Source: Trichomonas vaginalis G3 (taxonomy: Eukaryota; Parabasalia; Trichomonadida; Trichomonadidae). Taken from it: DNA of 64,000 nucleotides. How positions within the stretch are numbered: the first letter of the stretch is position 1; each line of letters opens with the position of its first letter. A program made the translations under genes and the position numbers. The notes beneath the pieces are model-generated. The model ran no database searches. It was not told where the DNA came from and was given only the letters and a program-made list of their open reading frames with translations. Shown here piece after piece: positions 37,827-46,945 of this stretch. The stretch is from assembly GCF_026262505.1 (NCBI RefSeq), contig NC_067208.1, forward strand, positions 19,601,962 to 19,665,961, written 5' to 3'.

Positions 37827-38051
37827 ATGAGCTTGTTCTTGAAGGTCATTCATGATGAAATAACTGTTGTAGAAGATGTTAGCAATTGTTCAGACATTTT
37901 GAAGCGTATAGATGATATAAGAAAGAAGTTAGATAGACCGCAAAGCGGTGAGGGCGAAGCCCGTGAGAACGCTTATGTTTCATTGACTTTCTCCAGTAAC
38001 GAGAACTTTTATGAGATAATATTGAAGAGAGATGATTTTAATATGGTGTAA
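37827..38051 (+). CDS. Small protein containing in-frame mini-hairpins (Element 2)
   Basis: 74 residues. The middle codons (RPQSGEGEARE) are exactly the translation of two adjacent mini-hairpins, ACCGC-AAA-GCGGT (37937-37949) and GGGC-GAA-GCCC (37952-37962), apparently inserted in frame. The following stretch is beta-like. Stop TAA overlaps the next start (TAAATGG). Function unknown. Confidence 0.5.
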   Translation: MSLFLKVIHDEITVVEDVSNCSDILKRIDDIRKKLDRPQSGEGEARENAYVSLTFSSNENFYEIILKRDDFNMV

Positions 38052-38579
38052 ATGGTAGCTTGGGCAGCTTTAGGCGCAATGGGAACAAAAGCATTAGCAT
38101 TTGGAGCAAAAGCACTTGGAGCTTATGACGCAGTAAATAAAATGAGTGGAGGAAGGGTTTCGAAGACATTAGATGCAAATAAAGGAAAGATTGGAGGCTG
38201 GGTTGCAAAGAAGTTAAGATTAAATAAAATAGGGCTCATAAATAAAGCATCCAATTTGGTTGCGACTGAGTCAGAAAATGCTTTAGGAAAGGACGATGAG
38301 TTTGCAAAACACGCAAAAGACTTTAATGACCAGATGAAAGGTGAAACAATGCATTTAAATAGAGTCGATGGAACTAAAGAAAATGTTTCTTCTCCACCAG
38401 TAGTTCTTCCGTATGGTCCCTATGGAATGTATGGAAACCCTTACGAAAGACCATTTGACCCATTGACTGGTGGAAGTAACTGGTATCATTACGGACGAAG
38501 AAGAAAGACAGTCAAGTTGGAGACAGACGTGAAGAAAGCAACTAAAAAGAAACCAAGGAAGAGAGTTATAAAGCAATGA
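38052..38579 (+). CDS. Ala/Gly-rich amphipathic virion protein (Element 2)
   Basis: 175 residues. N-terminal Ala/Gly-rich amphipathic segment (1-45), basic linker, a Tyr/Pro/Gly-rich central part (PYGPYGMYGNPYERP) and a very basic C-terminus. Layout recalls adenovirus-type minor core or protein VI-like proteins; inference only. Start codon overlaps the previous stop. Its last codons lie in the right terminal repeat. Confidence 0.5.
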   Translation: MVAWAALGAMGTKALAFGAKALGAYDAVNKMSGGRVSKTLDANKGKIGGWVAKKLRLNKIGLINKASNLVATESENALGKDDEFAKHAKDFNDQMKGETMHLNRVDGTKENVSSPPVVLPYGPYGMYGNPYERPFDPLTGGSNWYHYGRRRKTVKLETDVKKATKKKPRKRVIKQ

Positions 38580-38689
38580 ATTCAACAGGGTGAAAAAAGA
38601 GGTGAGATCTCACCACTTCACCTAAATTTATTTTTGGGCTATGTTTTCATACGTGTGAGGGTGGTGATATCATTAATTTTTAAGTTTAT

Positions 38690-38715
38690 TTTTTTATTTT
38701 ATTTTTATATAAATG
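38690..38715 (+). promoter_or_regulatory. Element promoter type: T-rich tract then TAAATG
   Basis: TTTATTTTT followed within about 5-15 bases by (T)AAATGA/G precedes many Maverick genes. Examples: 14680-14697, 18649-18672 (minus strand), 21020-21044, 39566-39587, 43255-43279, 46460-46480 and this site in the terminal repeat; 62345 (minus strand) has the TAAATG part. The start codon overlaps the motif as in poxvirus late promoters (TAAATG). Host genes here lack it. Confidence 0.55.
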
Positions 38716-39032
38716 ACGAAAACTATTGAGATAACAAACTACAACGGTCATGAGTTCAAGAATTTGTTCTTCGTTCCTCGTGAAAATACATTCTATCAGA
38801 TACGAGGGAGAAAGGGTAAAGTTAGTTTGAGCGTTTATGACTACAAGCATAATGGAAAGTTTATACAAGCATACGATACAAACGGTAACGTGTTTCATTA
38901 GCTTTGTCAAAACTTACTAACATTTATTTTGACAGTGATTTTGACCTATATGAAGAAGAAAGTGAGTCAGAAGAATATGAACTGTTGTGTGAAGCACAGC
39001 AATGGGAGGAGTTGCAATACTTTTGTAAGTGA
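38713..39032 (+). pseudogene. Right-repeat copy of the terminal-repeat gene (Element 2)
   Basis: Second copy of the gene at 17434-17754, with the same TATATAAATGACG start context. It looks broken, unlike the left copy, and differs at a few per cent of bases, giving a rough measure of the time since the two repeats were identical. Confidence 0.7.
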
Positions 39033-39214
39033 GAACGTTTATTTTTTACATTAGTGAGGTGAAGTGGTTGGCGGCTTTGTAAATATTTAAGGTTAAGTTA
39101 GTGTTGTCGTTTGTGTTGTAAAATATACGTTAACGGTTTTGCAAAGTGTCAAATTCACATATCAGGGGTAAGGAGGCGCGCAGTGCCTCCGTACCCTTGA
39201 TATGTTTACTAACT

Positions 39215-39560
39215 AACTAGACCACTGAATGCTGATGATGGCACGCCATTAGCTAGAACATGGAAAGACCAAACTTCATTCTTATGCACTATTCCAGTTC
39301 AACGTGATGGAGCGGGTATATTCTTTGATGGATTAGAAACTTTCAACTCACAAGTTACAGTACAAGTGAAAGCTTATCCAATCATTCAGGGTGTAAATGA
39401 CACTTACTGTTCAAAGGTGACAAATCCTCCTCAGGTTTGGTTTACTAGGACTACATATTGGACATGGACACCGGACGAAGGTTTGAAATATCATCCAACA
39501 GGTACACCACCACAGTATAGAAGTTCATATGATGAAATATTGATGAATAGAAATGTTTAA
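39215..39560 (+). pseudogene. Major capsid protein, last piece (Element 1)
   Basis: Element 1 sequence resumes directly after Element 2. It codes for a beta-rich, Thr/Pro/Trp-containing tail that ends in TAA and is followed 24 bases later by the packaging ATPase, the usual capsid-ATPase neighbourhood. Third stretch of the capsid gene split by insertions. Confidence 0.55.
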
Positions 39561-39584
39561 AATTATAAATTTATTTTTGATTAA

Positions 39585-40412
39585 ATGGATTTAAATTCAT
39601 CCACCCCTTATGAAGAATTAGCGGGAGTATATATTACATACGTAGATGATATGATTAATGAAGCATTGAGTGATAATAGAAATGCTCTATCTAAGGAAAA
39701 ATTAATGAAAATTCCATATTCTGAATGTTACTTAAATTCAATCACTGCAGCAATTGGTAAACAGAATAAAGGTAAAACATTAACGATATTAAAACAAATT
39801 ATCATTATTGCTAACACTTCCCCCTATTCACATGTGTTAATTTATATCAACCGTTCAGGTTCACCTTCAGATGATACATTTGAATCTTTAAAGCATTTAA
39901 TCAAAATTCCAATTATTTATTTATCACAAGAAGAAGCAGAAGATTATTTAAAAAACTTTTTAATGTATAAAGAATTATATAATACAATCAAGAAGCAAGG
40001 ATTAGAGGATAAAATTATTGATAAACAACAGGATGAATTATTTGAAACACTTTCTATTTCAAATTTTGATAGAGAATTTTTGCATTCACTCATTTTTCTA
40101 GATGATGCAGTGAAATCAAAACTAATAACAAATGAGAAATCATATTTTAATCAGTTATTAACTCAATGTCGACACATTCAGTGTTCATTCTTTATGGCTG
40201 TTCAATATTTCAAAGCATTAAGCACAAACATTAAATCAAATCTATCAACACTTTTCATTTTCAGTGGGTTTAGTCGTCAACAGTTGAACGTTATGCTTTA
40301 TCAAGTGAATTTACCAATGAGCATTAATGAACTTTACACACAATATCAGCAATTAGGTGAACATGGAAAAATAATAGTTGATTTAAATAAAGGAGGTGTT
40401 AAATTTGATTAA
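39585..40412 (+). CDS. A32-type DNA packaging ATPase (Element 1)
   Basis: 275 residues. Walker A-like GKQNKGKT (about 58-65), Walker B HSLIFLDD (about 168-175) and the GFSRQQLN motif (about 226) shared with the Element 2 ATPase. Preceded by AAATTTATTTTTGATTAAATGG. It would drive genome packaging. Looks whole although the element itself is interrupted. Confidence 0.75.
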   Translation: MDLNSSTPYEELAGVYITYVDDMINEALSDNRNALSKEKLMKIPYSECYLNSITAAIGKQNKGKTLTILKQIIIIANTSPYSHVLIYINRSGSPSDDTFESLKHLIKIPIIYLSQEEAEDYLKNFLMYKELYNTIKKQGLEDKIIDKQQDELFETLSISNFDREFLHSLIFLDDAVKSKLITNEKSYFNQLLTQCRHIQCSFFMAVQYFKALSTNIKSNLSTLFIFSGFSRQQLNVMLYQVNLPMSINELYTQYQQLGEHGKIIVDLNKGGVKFD

Positions 40413-40452
40413 CTTTTTATAATTAATTTTTATTTTTTATTTATAATTAAAC

Positions 40453-41352
40453 ATGACAGAAATAGCAAATCTTTTACAAGTTCCATTAAAACAAGGGACA
40501 AACAAAAGGGGTGCATATAATAGAACTATGAAAGTTCCCGATGGAATGAAAGAATTAGTTCATATTGTTGCTGGTCTTCAAAAAGATGTTAAACAAATGA
40601 GAAACGTTTTAACATTACCAGAAGCTCAAGCATATGCCAAACGTCATGGTCCAAATTGGGAAGCACACGAAGCAGACATTACGGGTCCAAATGGAAAACC
40701 TGATGGTATAAATGAAGTTTTCGTTACTGATGGTCAAGGTAATATTAAAGTCATCAATGGTTATAAATTAACTGTATCTGATTATCCTAAACGTAAAGCA
40801 TATAATGAACATTATCCTATGCAATTTGATGAAAATGGAAAAGCTGTTAAACAATACATTGGAGAAGGTGAAAATGGTCCAATTAATTCATACCGTCATA
40901 ATCCATATTCTTATTTCAATGAAGAATTAAATGCTATTGAAGAGGGACCGGATGGATTACCACGATATTCTAACCAGTTTGATGGTCAATATACAAATAT
41001 TAGACCCGAAATTTCAGCTAAGAAATTCTTTAAAGTTGCTTTATTCGATCCAGTTTTCGCAAATGTTAAAGATGAACTTAAACAGCAATTCCAACCAATT
41101 ATAGTAGCAAGAATTGCATCAGGTGCTTTATCTCAAGCATTCAAAGATTTAATTAAGAAACCATTATATCAGCAACGAGGTTTAACTTATGATTTAGTTA
41201 AGGAATCAGATAAAAGAAAATTTGAGAAATCAGTTGATTATAAGAATGCAATTAATGAATATATTCGGTCTATTAATTTCGATGAAACAGCTAAAAATCA
41301 ACTTCATGAACAAATACAAGGGATAATAGATTCAAAAGTTCCAGCAAAATAA
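40453..41352 (+). CDS. Uncharacterised Maverick protein, 299 aa (Element 1)
   Basis: Soluble, charged protein. N-terminus carries a basic [11 protein letters not shown] stretch, the middle is Gly/Asn/Pro/Tyr-rich (about 80-190), and the C-terminal third is helical and Lys/Gln-rich. No signal peptide or membrane segment. Lies between the ATPase and CCG genes on the same strand with short spacers, so probably a virion component. No family recognised. Confidence 0.5.
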   Translation: MTEIANLLQVPLKQGTNKRGAYNRTMKVPDGMKELVHIVAGLQKDVKQMRNVLTLPEAQAYAKRHGPNWEAHEADITGPNGKPDGINEVFVTDGQGNIKVINGYKLTVSDYPKRKAYNEHYPMQFDENGKAVKQYIGEGENGPINSYRHNPYSYFNEELNAIEEGPDGLPRYSNQFDGQYTNIRPEISAKKFFKVALFDPVFANVKDELKQQFQPIIVARIASGALSQAFKDLIKKPLYQQRGLTYDLVKESDKRKFEKSVDYKNAINEYIRSINFDETAKNQLHEQIQGIIDSKVPAK

Positions 41353-41385
41353 AAGTTTAAATATATTTTTTTTATTCGAATATAA

Positions 41386-42045
41386 ATGAGAAGACGTTTC
41401 ACTAGTCAAAAGAACACTAACGCAAAAGCAGAGATTACGGTTGGTTATAACGTAAATGATGATAAATCACGAATTATTCAAAATGTTAAAGTTAATGTTA
41501 GCCCTGAATTAACAAGGTCAGCAACTCAACCAAATTTATTAACTCGTGACTTACCGAAGAATGAGGAGAATGAAGAAAACCATGAGAATGGAGACCCAAT
41601 CATTTTATCTGAACCTGTTGAAATTCCCACTTATCCAACATACCTCCCACCTCTTTCATCAAACATCGAGAACCCATATAAAATAGACATTAATTTTGAA
41701 TTAATGAAAATTTACCGTGATATAATAATTAATAATTATGATTCAATAATAAATTTAATTGATCAATCTGGTTTAATTATTTTACCTTATGAATCATTAA
41801 TTCACATTATCGCCATTCTTTGTGATGTTCAAGATTCAGACGTTAAGATTCAATTTTTCATAGATGATGAGGTTTCATGCTGCGGAATAGTTGCAAAAAT
41901 AAATCCTATAAAGGATATTAGCACAATTAAGATAACAAAGAATGGAACAACAACTGAACATCATTTAACATATAATGATATTTATAATAAAATAGTTGAT
42001 GAATATAAAATATCACTTGAAAAATTCTTTGTTAAGGCTATTTAA
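41386..42045 (+). CDS. Conserved CCG-motif protein (Element 1)
   Basis: 219 residues with the same layout as 35006-35620: disordered N-terminus ending in a Pro/Tyr-rich patch, then a domain with SCCGIV near residue 165 and a helical end. Start follows TTTTTTTATTCGAATATAAATG. Its stop overlaps the stop of the convergent penton-like gene. Function unknown but conserved in all three elements. Confidence 0.6.
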   Translation: MRRRFTSQKNTNAKAEITVGYNVNDDKSRIIQNVKVNVSPELTRSATQPNLLTRDLPKNEENEENHENGDPIILSEPVEIPTYPTYLPPLSSNIENPYKIDINFELMKIYRDIIINNYDSIINLIDQSGLIILPYESLIHIIAILCDVQDSDVKIQFFIDDEVSCCGIVAKINPIKDISTIKITKNGTTTEHHLTYNDIYNKIVDEYKISLEKFFVKAI

Positions 42046-42548
42046 TATTCAAGCATTAACATTAACGAATAATAATCCTTTGAATCATAATCAATAATAA
42101 TTGACCTTTCACCAGTTTCTATCGTTTGTTTTATTTCTTTTTGTTTCCCACTATCTGGATCAGTCATTGTAATTGTTTTTGTTATAGTATCAGCTTTATC
42201 TTTAACTTCAATCTTTTTTCCATCAGGATATTTAAACCAAAATTCCAAAAATTCGATATTGTCAATCTGTTCATATTTTAATCTATCAATTACATTTTTA
42301 ATACCATCTGAAAATCTTATGAAATGGTCATTATATGGGTTTGATTGAACTAAATTTGAATGAAGTGAAATATAACCCGATGATGAATATGACATCGACT
42401 CATATTTTCTGAAAACACTAAAATTTATAACATGAATGAATTTCTTATTCGTTGAATTTATGAATTCTTGAGGTAATCTTATTTTAGTTTTATTTATCAC
42501 TGGAAAATAACGCTTTACCATATTTTTAATCGTAATAAAAAATGTCAA
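42042..42548 (-). CDS. Penton-like minor capsid protein (Element 1)
   Basis: 168 residues. The RLPQEFINSTNKKFIHVINFSVFR block fits the family pattern F/L-P..[WF]......K.I.I seen at 21042, 36942 and 59912. Beta-rich. Shorter than the Element 2 member. The first ATG at 42548 overlaps the divergent gene at 42542 by seven bases; an inner ATG at 42521 is possible. Confidence 0.5.
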   Translation of the reverse strand: MTFFITIKNMVKRYFPVINKTKIRLPQEFINSTNKKFIHVINFSVFRKYESMSYSSSGYISLHSNLVQSNPYNDHFIRFSDGIKNVIDRLKYEQIDNIEFLEFWFKYPDGKKIEVKDKADTITKTITMTDPDSGKQKEIKQTIETGERSIIIDYDSKDYYSLMLMLEY

Positions 42549-43252
42549 TTATCAATATTATTTCGAATAATAGTTGTGAATTAAATTTAACAGTTAGTGG
42601 AATTTATAATGTTACTCTCGTTTCTGTGAGTGGTAAATTTAATCCCATTCTTTTAGACCCTTCAGATTATATATCATTTATTAAAGATGACCATGAAAAA
42701 ACGTATGATATGTATATAAATAATGTGATAGTGAAATGGGATATTAACACGATTTTAAGTTATTTAAATGAATCATTTATCGTATGGTATGAAGAAAATT
42801 TTAAATCAAAACCTGATAAACTTTTTGAACTTGATGAAATAAATAACCTTATTAAATTTCCACTGAAAATTAAATTTTGTACTCCTCATTTTCGTTCATT
42901 GTTGGGGATATTAAATTTTGAAAAAGATGTTGGGGATGTTTTGTATTCTGACACTGGTTCCAATTTCATTTTAATCAAATGTGATAAAGTTAATACCCCA
43001 ATGAGATTTTCACATCAAACATTAGACCCTAACTCTTACCCATCAATACAAAACATTTTATCCATCAACTTAAACACATTTTCTTTATCATATCCGTTTC
43101 AATTATCCGGGAATTCATTTATTCTTCATTCAAAAGATTTATCAAATATTAAATTTAGAATAACTGACCTATTTGATTGTGATTTAGAATTTATGAATGA
43201 AATATTATGGCAATTTCAAATAGAAAAAATAGCTGATGAGATAATGGATTAA
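42542..43252 (+). CDS. Conserved beta-rich virion protein (Element 1)
   Basis: 236 residues, homologue of 33966-34742 in Element 2 by the C-terminal DLSNIKFRITDLFDCDLEF block and overall length. Beta-rich without membrane segments. Followed by TTTATTTTTAAATTGTAATAAATG, the promoter-like spacer of the fibre gene. Looks whole. Confidence 0.6.
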   Translation: MSIINIISNNSCELNLTVSGIYNVTLVSVSGKFNPILLDPSDYISFIKDDHEKTYDMYINNVIVKWDINTILSYLNESFIVWYEENFKSKPDKLFELDEINNLIKFPLKIKFCTPHFRSLLGILNFEKDVGDVLYSDTGSNFILIKCDKVNTPMRFSHQTLDPNSYPSIQNILSINLNTFSLSYPFQLSGNSFILHSKDLSNIKFRITDLFDCDLEFMNEILWQFQIEKIADEIMD

Positions 43253-43276
43253 ATATTTATTTTTAAATTGTAATAA

Positions 43277-44908
43277 ATGATTAAACAACAGCAACCACAA
43301 CAACTTAAGGCGCAAAGCGCCCAGGTCCTTCAGACCATTACATACGCCATATATGCATATAATTCAAAGACGGCAGAACAAACGCAAAGGTTGAAATATG
43401 GAGATTTGGAGATAGTATTGAAAAATGACCATTTCGAATTCGTTTGCAAAGGTGGTGCAGTGATATCAAATATAAAAGAAATTTTATTTATGAATTCAAA
43501 AATTAAAGGGATAACGGATGATATAACATCAATTCCACCAGAAGAACAAAGATATTACGCATTAAATGCATTTCCCAAAGTTTTGAAGATTGGAAGATTT
43601 AATTTAAATGAAGAATTCATAAAAGGTTTCCTAAATGACATAATGAAGAAAGCGGATAAGGAATATGTGGCTAGTGAATTAAATAAGAAGGCAAATTTGG
43701 TTTATGTTGATGAAAAAGATAATGAAATTAAAGAAAGTGTTGAATGGTATCATGAATGGACATCGAAGATTTTTAAAACTAAAGCTGATACAGGATGGGT
43801 TTCAGGATGTTTAGACCTTAAAGCGGATAAAACTTATGTTAATGATGAGTTAGAGAAGAAAGCGGATAAGGAATATGTTAACGAAATATACCAAAGTTTG
43901 ATAGGAACAACAAAAAATATTGAAACTATTGTTGGTGACTTTTCTGTCAATGAAGAAAATAAATATTTTAGATGGCAGTTTGTACATTCCTTAAAAAATG
44001 GTACACGGTGTAAACTCATTCCGAAAAATAACAATGAAATGTATGTAAGTTATAAAAAGAATGATGGCACACAAGTTAAAGTTCCATTAGACAACAACTG
44101 TTACTTAAACTTATATGGAGACGAACAAAAGAAATATTTAAGAGTTTATGAAATGGTGGATATGACATTGCCTGACCCAGCTCCAGCACCATATTATTAT
44201 GACTATGGAGATGATGTCAGAACACCACATGTAGATGAACAAAAGTTAACATTATATTTAGATTATCATAGATATAAAAGATATAATGCAATAGAAAAAA
44301 CGAGAATAGTATATTATTATACAGATGACAGAAATAAATATTATAGTCAAGATTTTACCCACCCCGAAAACATAAGATTATATTATAAAAAATATTCTGA
44401 CACAAACCAAAAGAAACCTGAAATAGTTGCACTATATTTTAAGTTCAAAAGAGACAATCCTATAATATCTCATATGTTTGATTTAATGAACCCAGTAGGT
44501 TCTATTTATACATCTATGGATGCAAGAGGTCCTCAAGTAATGTTTGGTGTTGGTGCATGGGAACAAATAGTCGACAGGTTTTTGTATTGTGCAAACTCAT
44601 CAAAGGAAACAGGGGGAAGTAAAACGATTACAGGTGAAAATTTACCTGCACACAGTCACTACATAGATTTAAGTACATCTCAAGCGGGTTGGCATAAGCA
44701 TAGATATTGGGATTGGTCAGGAATGACAAAAGGTAAAGGATATGATGTTAAAGATGACGTTAAGTTTGCTATAAATTGTTACTGGAGTGACACTCAGGGA
44801 GAAGGAAACCATACACATTTCGTTTCAGGATATACACAAACAACAGGACAAAGTAAAGAATACATGCCACCTTACATGACAGTTTACGCATGGTATAGAG
44901 TTCAATGA
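43277..44908 (+). CDS. Fibre protein with phage collar-like tip (Element 1)
   Basis: 543 residues, apparently whole. N-terminus TYAIYAYNSKTAEQTQRLKYGDL matches the Element 2 fibre start (attachment end). Residues about 130-215 contain KADK repeats for trimerisation, then a Tyr/Lys/Asp-rich shaft, and the tip (about 410-543) with PVGSIYTSMD, WEQIVDRFLYCANSS, LPAHSHYI, HKHRYW, GNHTHF and MPPYMTVYAWYRVQ. The shaft repeat and tip are almost identical to the Element 3 fibre at 58570-59893, unlike other genes of these two elements. A GGCGC-AAA-GCGCC mini-hairpin (43309-43321) lies in frame near the start. Confidence 0.8.
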   Translation: MIKQQQPQQLKAQSAQVLQTITYAIYAYNSKTAEQTQRLKYGDLEIVLKNDHFEFVCKGGAVISNIKEILFMNSKIKGITDDITSIPPEEQRYYALNAFPKVLKIGRFNLNEEFIKGFLNDIMKKADKEYVASELNKKANLVYVDEKDNEIKESVEWYHEWTSKIFKTKADTGWVSGCLDLKADKTYVNDELEKKADKEYVNEIYQSLIGTTKNIETIVGDFSVNEENKYFRWQFVHSLKNGTRCKLIPKNNNEMYVSYKKNDGTQVKVPLDNNCYLNLYGDEQKKYLRVYEMVDMTLPDPAPAPYYYDYGDDVRTPHVDEQKLTLYLDYHRYKRYNAIEKTRIVYYYTDDRNKYYSQDFTHPENIRLYYKKYSDTNQKKPEIVALYFKFKRDNPIISHMFDLMNPVGSIYTSMDARGPQVMFGVGAWEQIVDRFLYCANSSKETGGSKTITGENLPAHSHYIDLSTSQAGWHKHRYWDWSGMTKGKGYDVKDDVKFAINCYWSDTQGEGNHTHFVSGYTQTTGQSKEYMPPYMTVYAWYRVQ

Positions 44909-44989
44909 ACGCTCAATGTTTGTGAAACAAACTTTAGAACGGACTGAAAGTCCTGAGCTCCAATAATAATTTAAATTTTTATTTTAGTA

Positions 44990-46293
44990 TAGGGTGTCCA
45001 AAGGTGTGTTTAGCACAAACCTGAATACTGCGAATAGAAATAAACAAGTTACATATATATAAAGTTTATTTAAATATAATCACCATTGGATTCAATCACG
45101 CGTTCGCAGCGATCGATCCAGGCTTGAAAGACACGCTTTAAATCATCATGAGAAAATTGCTCAAATTGCTCTCTTACAAAATTTTCAAGATCATCTGGAC
45201 TCGCGAATTCGCGTCCTTCAGCTCTCTTTTTTAGCGTGCCGAATAAATAAAAGTCAGAGGGTGCAATATCAGGTGAATAAATTGGGTTTGGAACAACTTT
45301 GACATTGTTTTCCACCAAGTAATTCATTACCTTATGACTTTTGTGAACTCTTGAATTATCAAAATGAATTGCAAACTTTTGTTTTTGTTGTTTGGATTTC
45401 TCAAACTCATCAGAATTGATAATTTGAGTAAGAACATTGTCAATTAGATACTGAGCATTCATCGTATTAGGTTTTTGAAGAATATCAATTGCGATGATGC
45501 CATTCACGCCCCAAAAAACCGACAACATCATCATTGGTGTGTCAATTTTTTTCTTCGGGAATGTTTGCGGATTTTCATCCTTCGGGATCCACATGATTTT
45601 GGCTTCTGTTGCATATTGAAACCAAGACTCATCCCCTGTTACTAAAAAGCGAAACTTCTTGGATTGATACGCACCCAATATAGAGAGGAGCTCTTTCGAA
45701 GATTGGACTCTAGATTTTTTTTGAACTGAATTAAGGTTGTGCGGAACCCAACGTGTATACGCTAGTTTGTAGTTCAAATAATTGTGCAGATAATAACTGA
45801 CTGTTGTACGTGGTATCTTTGTCATCTCCTCTATCCTTCTGAGTGATGCTCTTGGGTCTTCATCTAGCGCTTGAAGAATTGCTTTGATTTTTCTTTGATT
45901 CGGCGATTTTTTGTCAATTTTTATGATGGGCGCCTTTTTGTTCATGAAGTGATACATCCTAACATGATACGTTACAGTGGAATAGCTAGGAGCATCCATA
46001 CCGAAGCATTTTACCAATGTCTCGTAGATTTTTTTACAGTCTTTGCATTTTTTTGCAAGAGCGAGGATGTTTTCTTTATGATTCATTAAAAAAATGAAAA
46101 AAATCCCGCCAAAATTTCCCGCGAAACCGCCTCTTGTCTCAAAATTCATTTTATATCCCGGCATGGCGCCAAAATACAACATACTCATCATATACATATA
46201 TTCATATTTTTTATTATATATTTATAATCAGCATATATCTCCTTTAATAGTCTCATATAGAGCGCTGTGCTAAACGCACCTTTGGACACCCTA
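44990..46293. mobile_element. Tvmar1-like mariner DNA transposon (1304 bp)
   Basis: Terminal inverted repeats of about 29 bp, TAGGGTGTCCAAAGGTGNGT followed by TTAGCAC, at both ends (one or two mismatches), flanked by TA on each side (44988-44989 and 46294-46295), the mariner target duplication. One intact transposase gene on the minus strand. Length and the DD34D type fit Tvmar1, the mariner described from Trichomonas vaginalis. Inserted between the fibre gene and small genes of Element 1. High integrity suggests recent arrival. Confidence 0.93.
45070..46086 (-). CDS. Mariner transposase, DD34D
   Basis: 338 residues from the ATG at 46086; the frame extends 37 residues upstream to 46197 but that part lies outside the conserved domain. 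Helix-turn-helix DNA-binding region in the first ~110 residues (with STVTYHV and RTTVSYYLHNYL), then the catalytic core: Asp152 in TGDESW, Asp243 in HFDNSRVH and Asp278 in SPDIAPSDFYLF, with 34 residues between the last two. It cuts and pastes the element at TA sites. No stops or frameshifts; all catalytic residues present, so potentially active. Confidence 0.93.
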   Translation of the reverse strand: MNHKENILALAKKCKDCKKIYETLVKCFGMDAPSYSTVTYHVRMYHFMNKKAPIIKIDKKSPNQRKIKAILQALDEDPRASLRRIEEMTKIPRTTVSYYLHNYLNYKLAYTRWVPHNLNSVQKKSRVQSSKELLSILGAYQSKKFRFLVTGDESWFQYATEAKIMWIPKDENPQTFPKKKIDTPMMMLSVFWGVNGIIAIDILQKPNTMNAQYLIDNVLTQIINSDEFEKSKQQKQKFAIHFDNSRVHKSHKVMNYLVENNVKVVPNPIYSPDIAPSDFYLFGTLKKRAEGREFASPDDLENFVREQFEQFSHDDLKRVFQAWIDRCERVIESNGDYI

Positions 46294-46298
46294 TATAA

Positions 46299-46451
46299 AT
46301 GAAGATTCTACCATATGGTGTTATTGGAAGAGATAAAGATGGAAACCCAATATTTGATCCAAAGTTAAAATTCAAGTTACTGACAAGACAACAACTTGAA
46401 AAGTTGCTGAAACCAAAACAGGATGAGAAAATGAGAAAGAAAAAAATTTAA
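46299..46451 (+). CDS. Very small basic protein (Element 1)
   Basis: 50 residues, MKILPYGVIG followed by a Lys/Gln-rich helix. The ATATAAATG context is formed right at the mariner right end, and the coding part is Element 1 sequence. Ends LEKLLKPKQ...; a similar LTKDEVNKMM ending occurs in the next gene. Function unknown. Confidence 0.4.
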   Translation: MKILPYGVIGRDKDGNPIFDPKLKFKLLTRQQLEKLLKPKQDEKMRKKKI

Positions 46452-46477
46452 ATTATGTAATTTTATTTTTATCATAA

Positions 46478-46660
46478 ATGACAAAATTAATTAAGCCAAC
46501 TATTTCTAAATTAATGTTACCAATGAAATCATTTCATGGAGTACTTATCCCAGGTTCTTCACAATTAGCCGGGGCAAGTGTTGTGACTCAAGGTGGAACA
46601 TTAGCGAATCCATTCAAATTATTAACTAAAGATGAAGTTAATAAAATGATGATAAAATAA
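46478..46660 (+). CDS. Small protein, 60 aa (Element 1)
   Basis: Begins MTKLIKPTISKLMLPMKSFHG after TTTTATTTTTATCATAAATG, a strong element-type start context. Contains a Gly/Ala/Ser-rich middle and ends LTKDEVNKMMIK. A decayed copy of this ending appears near 46880-46945. Possibly a minor virion peptide. Confidence 0.45.
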   Translation: MTKLIKPTISKLMLPMKSFHGVLIPGSSQLAGASVVTQGGTLANPFKLLTKDEVNKMMIK

Positions 46661-46945
46661 CTGATAACAAAATTTTATTTCACTGCTACCATGACAATTA
46701 ACTTCTCTGAAAAAATGAGACAACATGACATTTTGACAACAGTCATGGAAATATATTTTTATCGTTAATGGTTTCGTTAATGTTTTCATTAACTGATAAC
46801 ATCAAATTTTATATAAATGGATACCCCCCCACACACAAGCTCAAAATTTACCACGAATCATAACAAGGGAGGAAATGATCAAAATGATGCAAGAACAAAT
46901 TAAAAAACAACAAACCACAAAAACCAAGAAGATGAGGAATAAAAA
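46661..46945 (+). repeat. Conserved control block and small decayed frame (Element 1)
   Basis: 46690-46740 matches the Element 2 control block (AATTAACTTCTCT, then GACAACATGACATTTTGACA), followed by ATCGTTAATG-type units (46763-46800). A short frame beginning at 46819 codes for a Lys/Gln/Met-rich end like that of 46478-46660 but looks broken. Confidence 0.5.

Larger units (their letters stand above)
17252..39214. mobile_element. Maverick/Polinton Element 2 (22 kb, nearly complete)
   Basis: About 21.96 kb, bounded by inverted repeats of about 0.66 kb that start AGTTAGTA. It carries PolB, integrase, packaging ATPase, major capsid, two penton-like proteins, fibre, KilA-N proteins and several small conserved proteins. 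It sits inside the Element 1 capsid gene. The two terminal repeats look about 95-97% identical by eye, so insertion is fairly recent. It looks largely whole with about three to five breaks. No clear target duplication was found. Confidence 0.9.
38555..39214. repeat. Element 2 right terminal inverted repeat
   Basis: Complement of 17252-17922. The outer end folds into the same hairpin (about 39156-39205) and the repeat ends ACTAACT. Inner border falls within the 3' end of the gene at 38052. It carries the palindrome at 38601-38614 and the second copy of the terminal-repeat gene. Confidence 0.9.

Noticed and set aside
17255-39211. TTAGTA/TACTAA at the Element 2 borders as a target duplication
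   Set aside because: The flanks match in inverted, not direct, orientation, so they belong to the terminal repeats.
46087-46197. 375-residue mariner transposase from the upstream ATG
   Set aside because: The extra 37 residues lie before the DNA-binding domain; the inner start gives a typical 338-residue protein.
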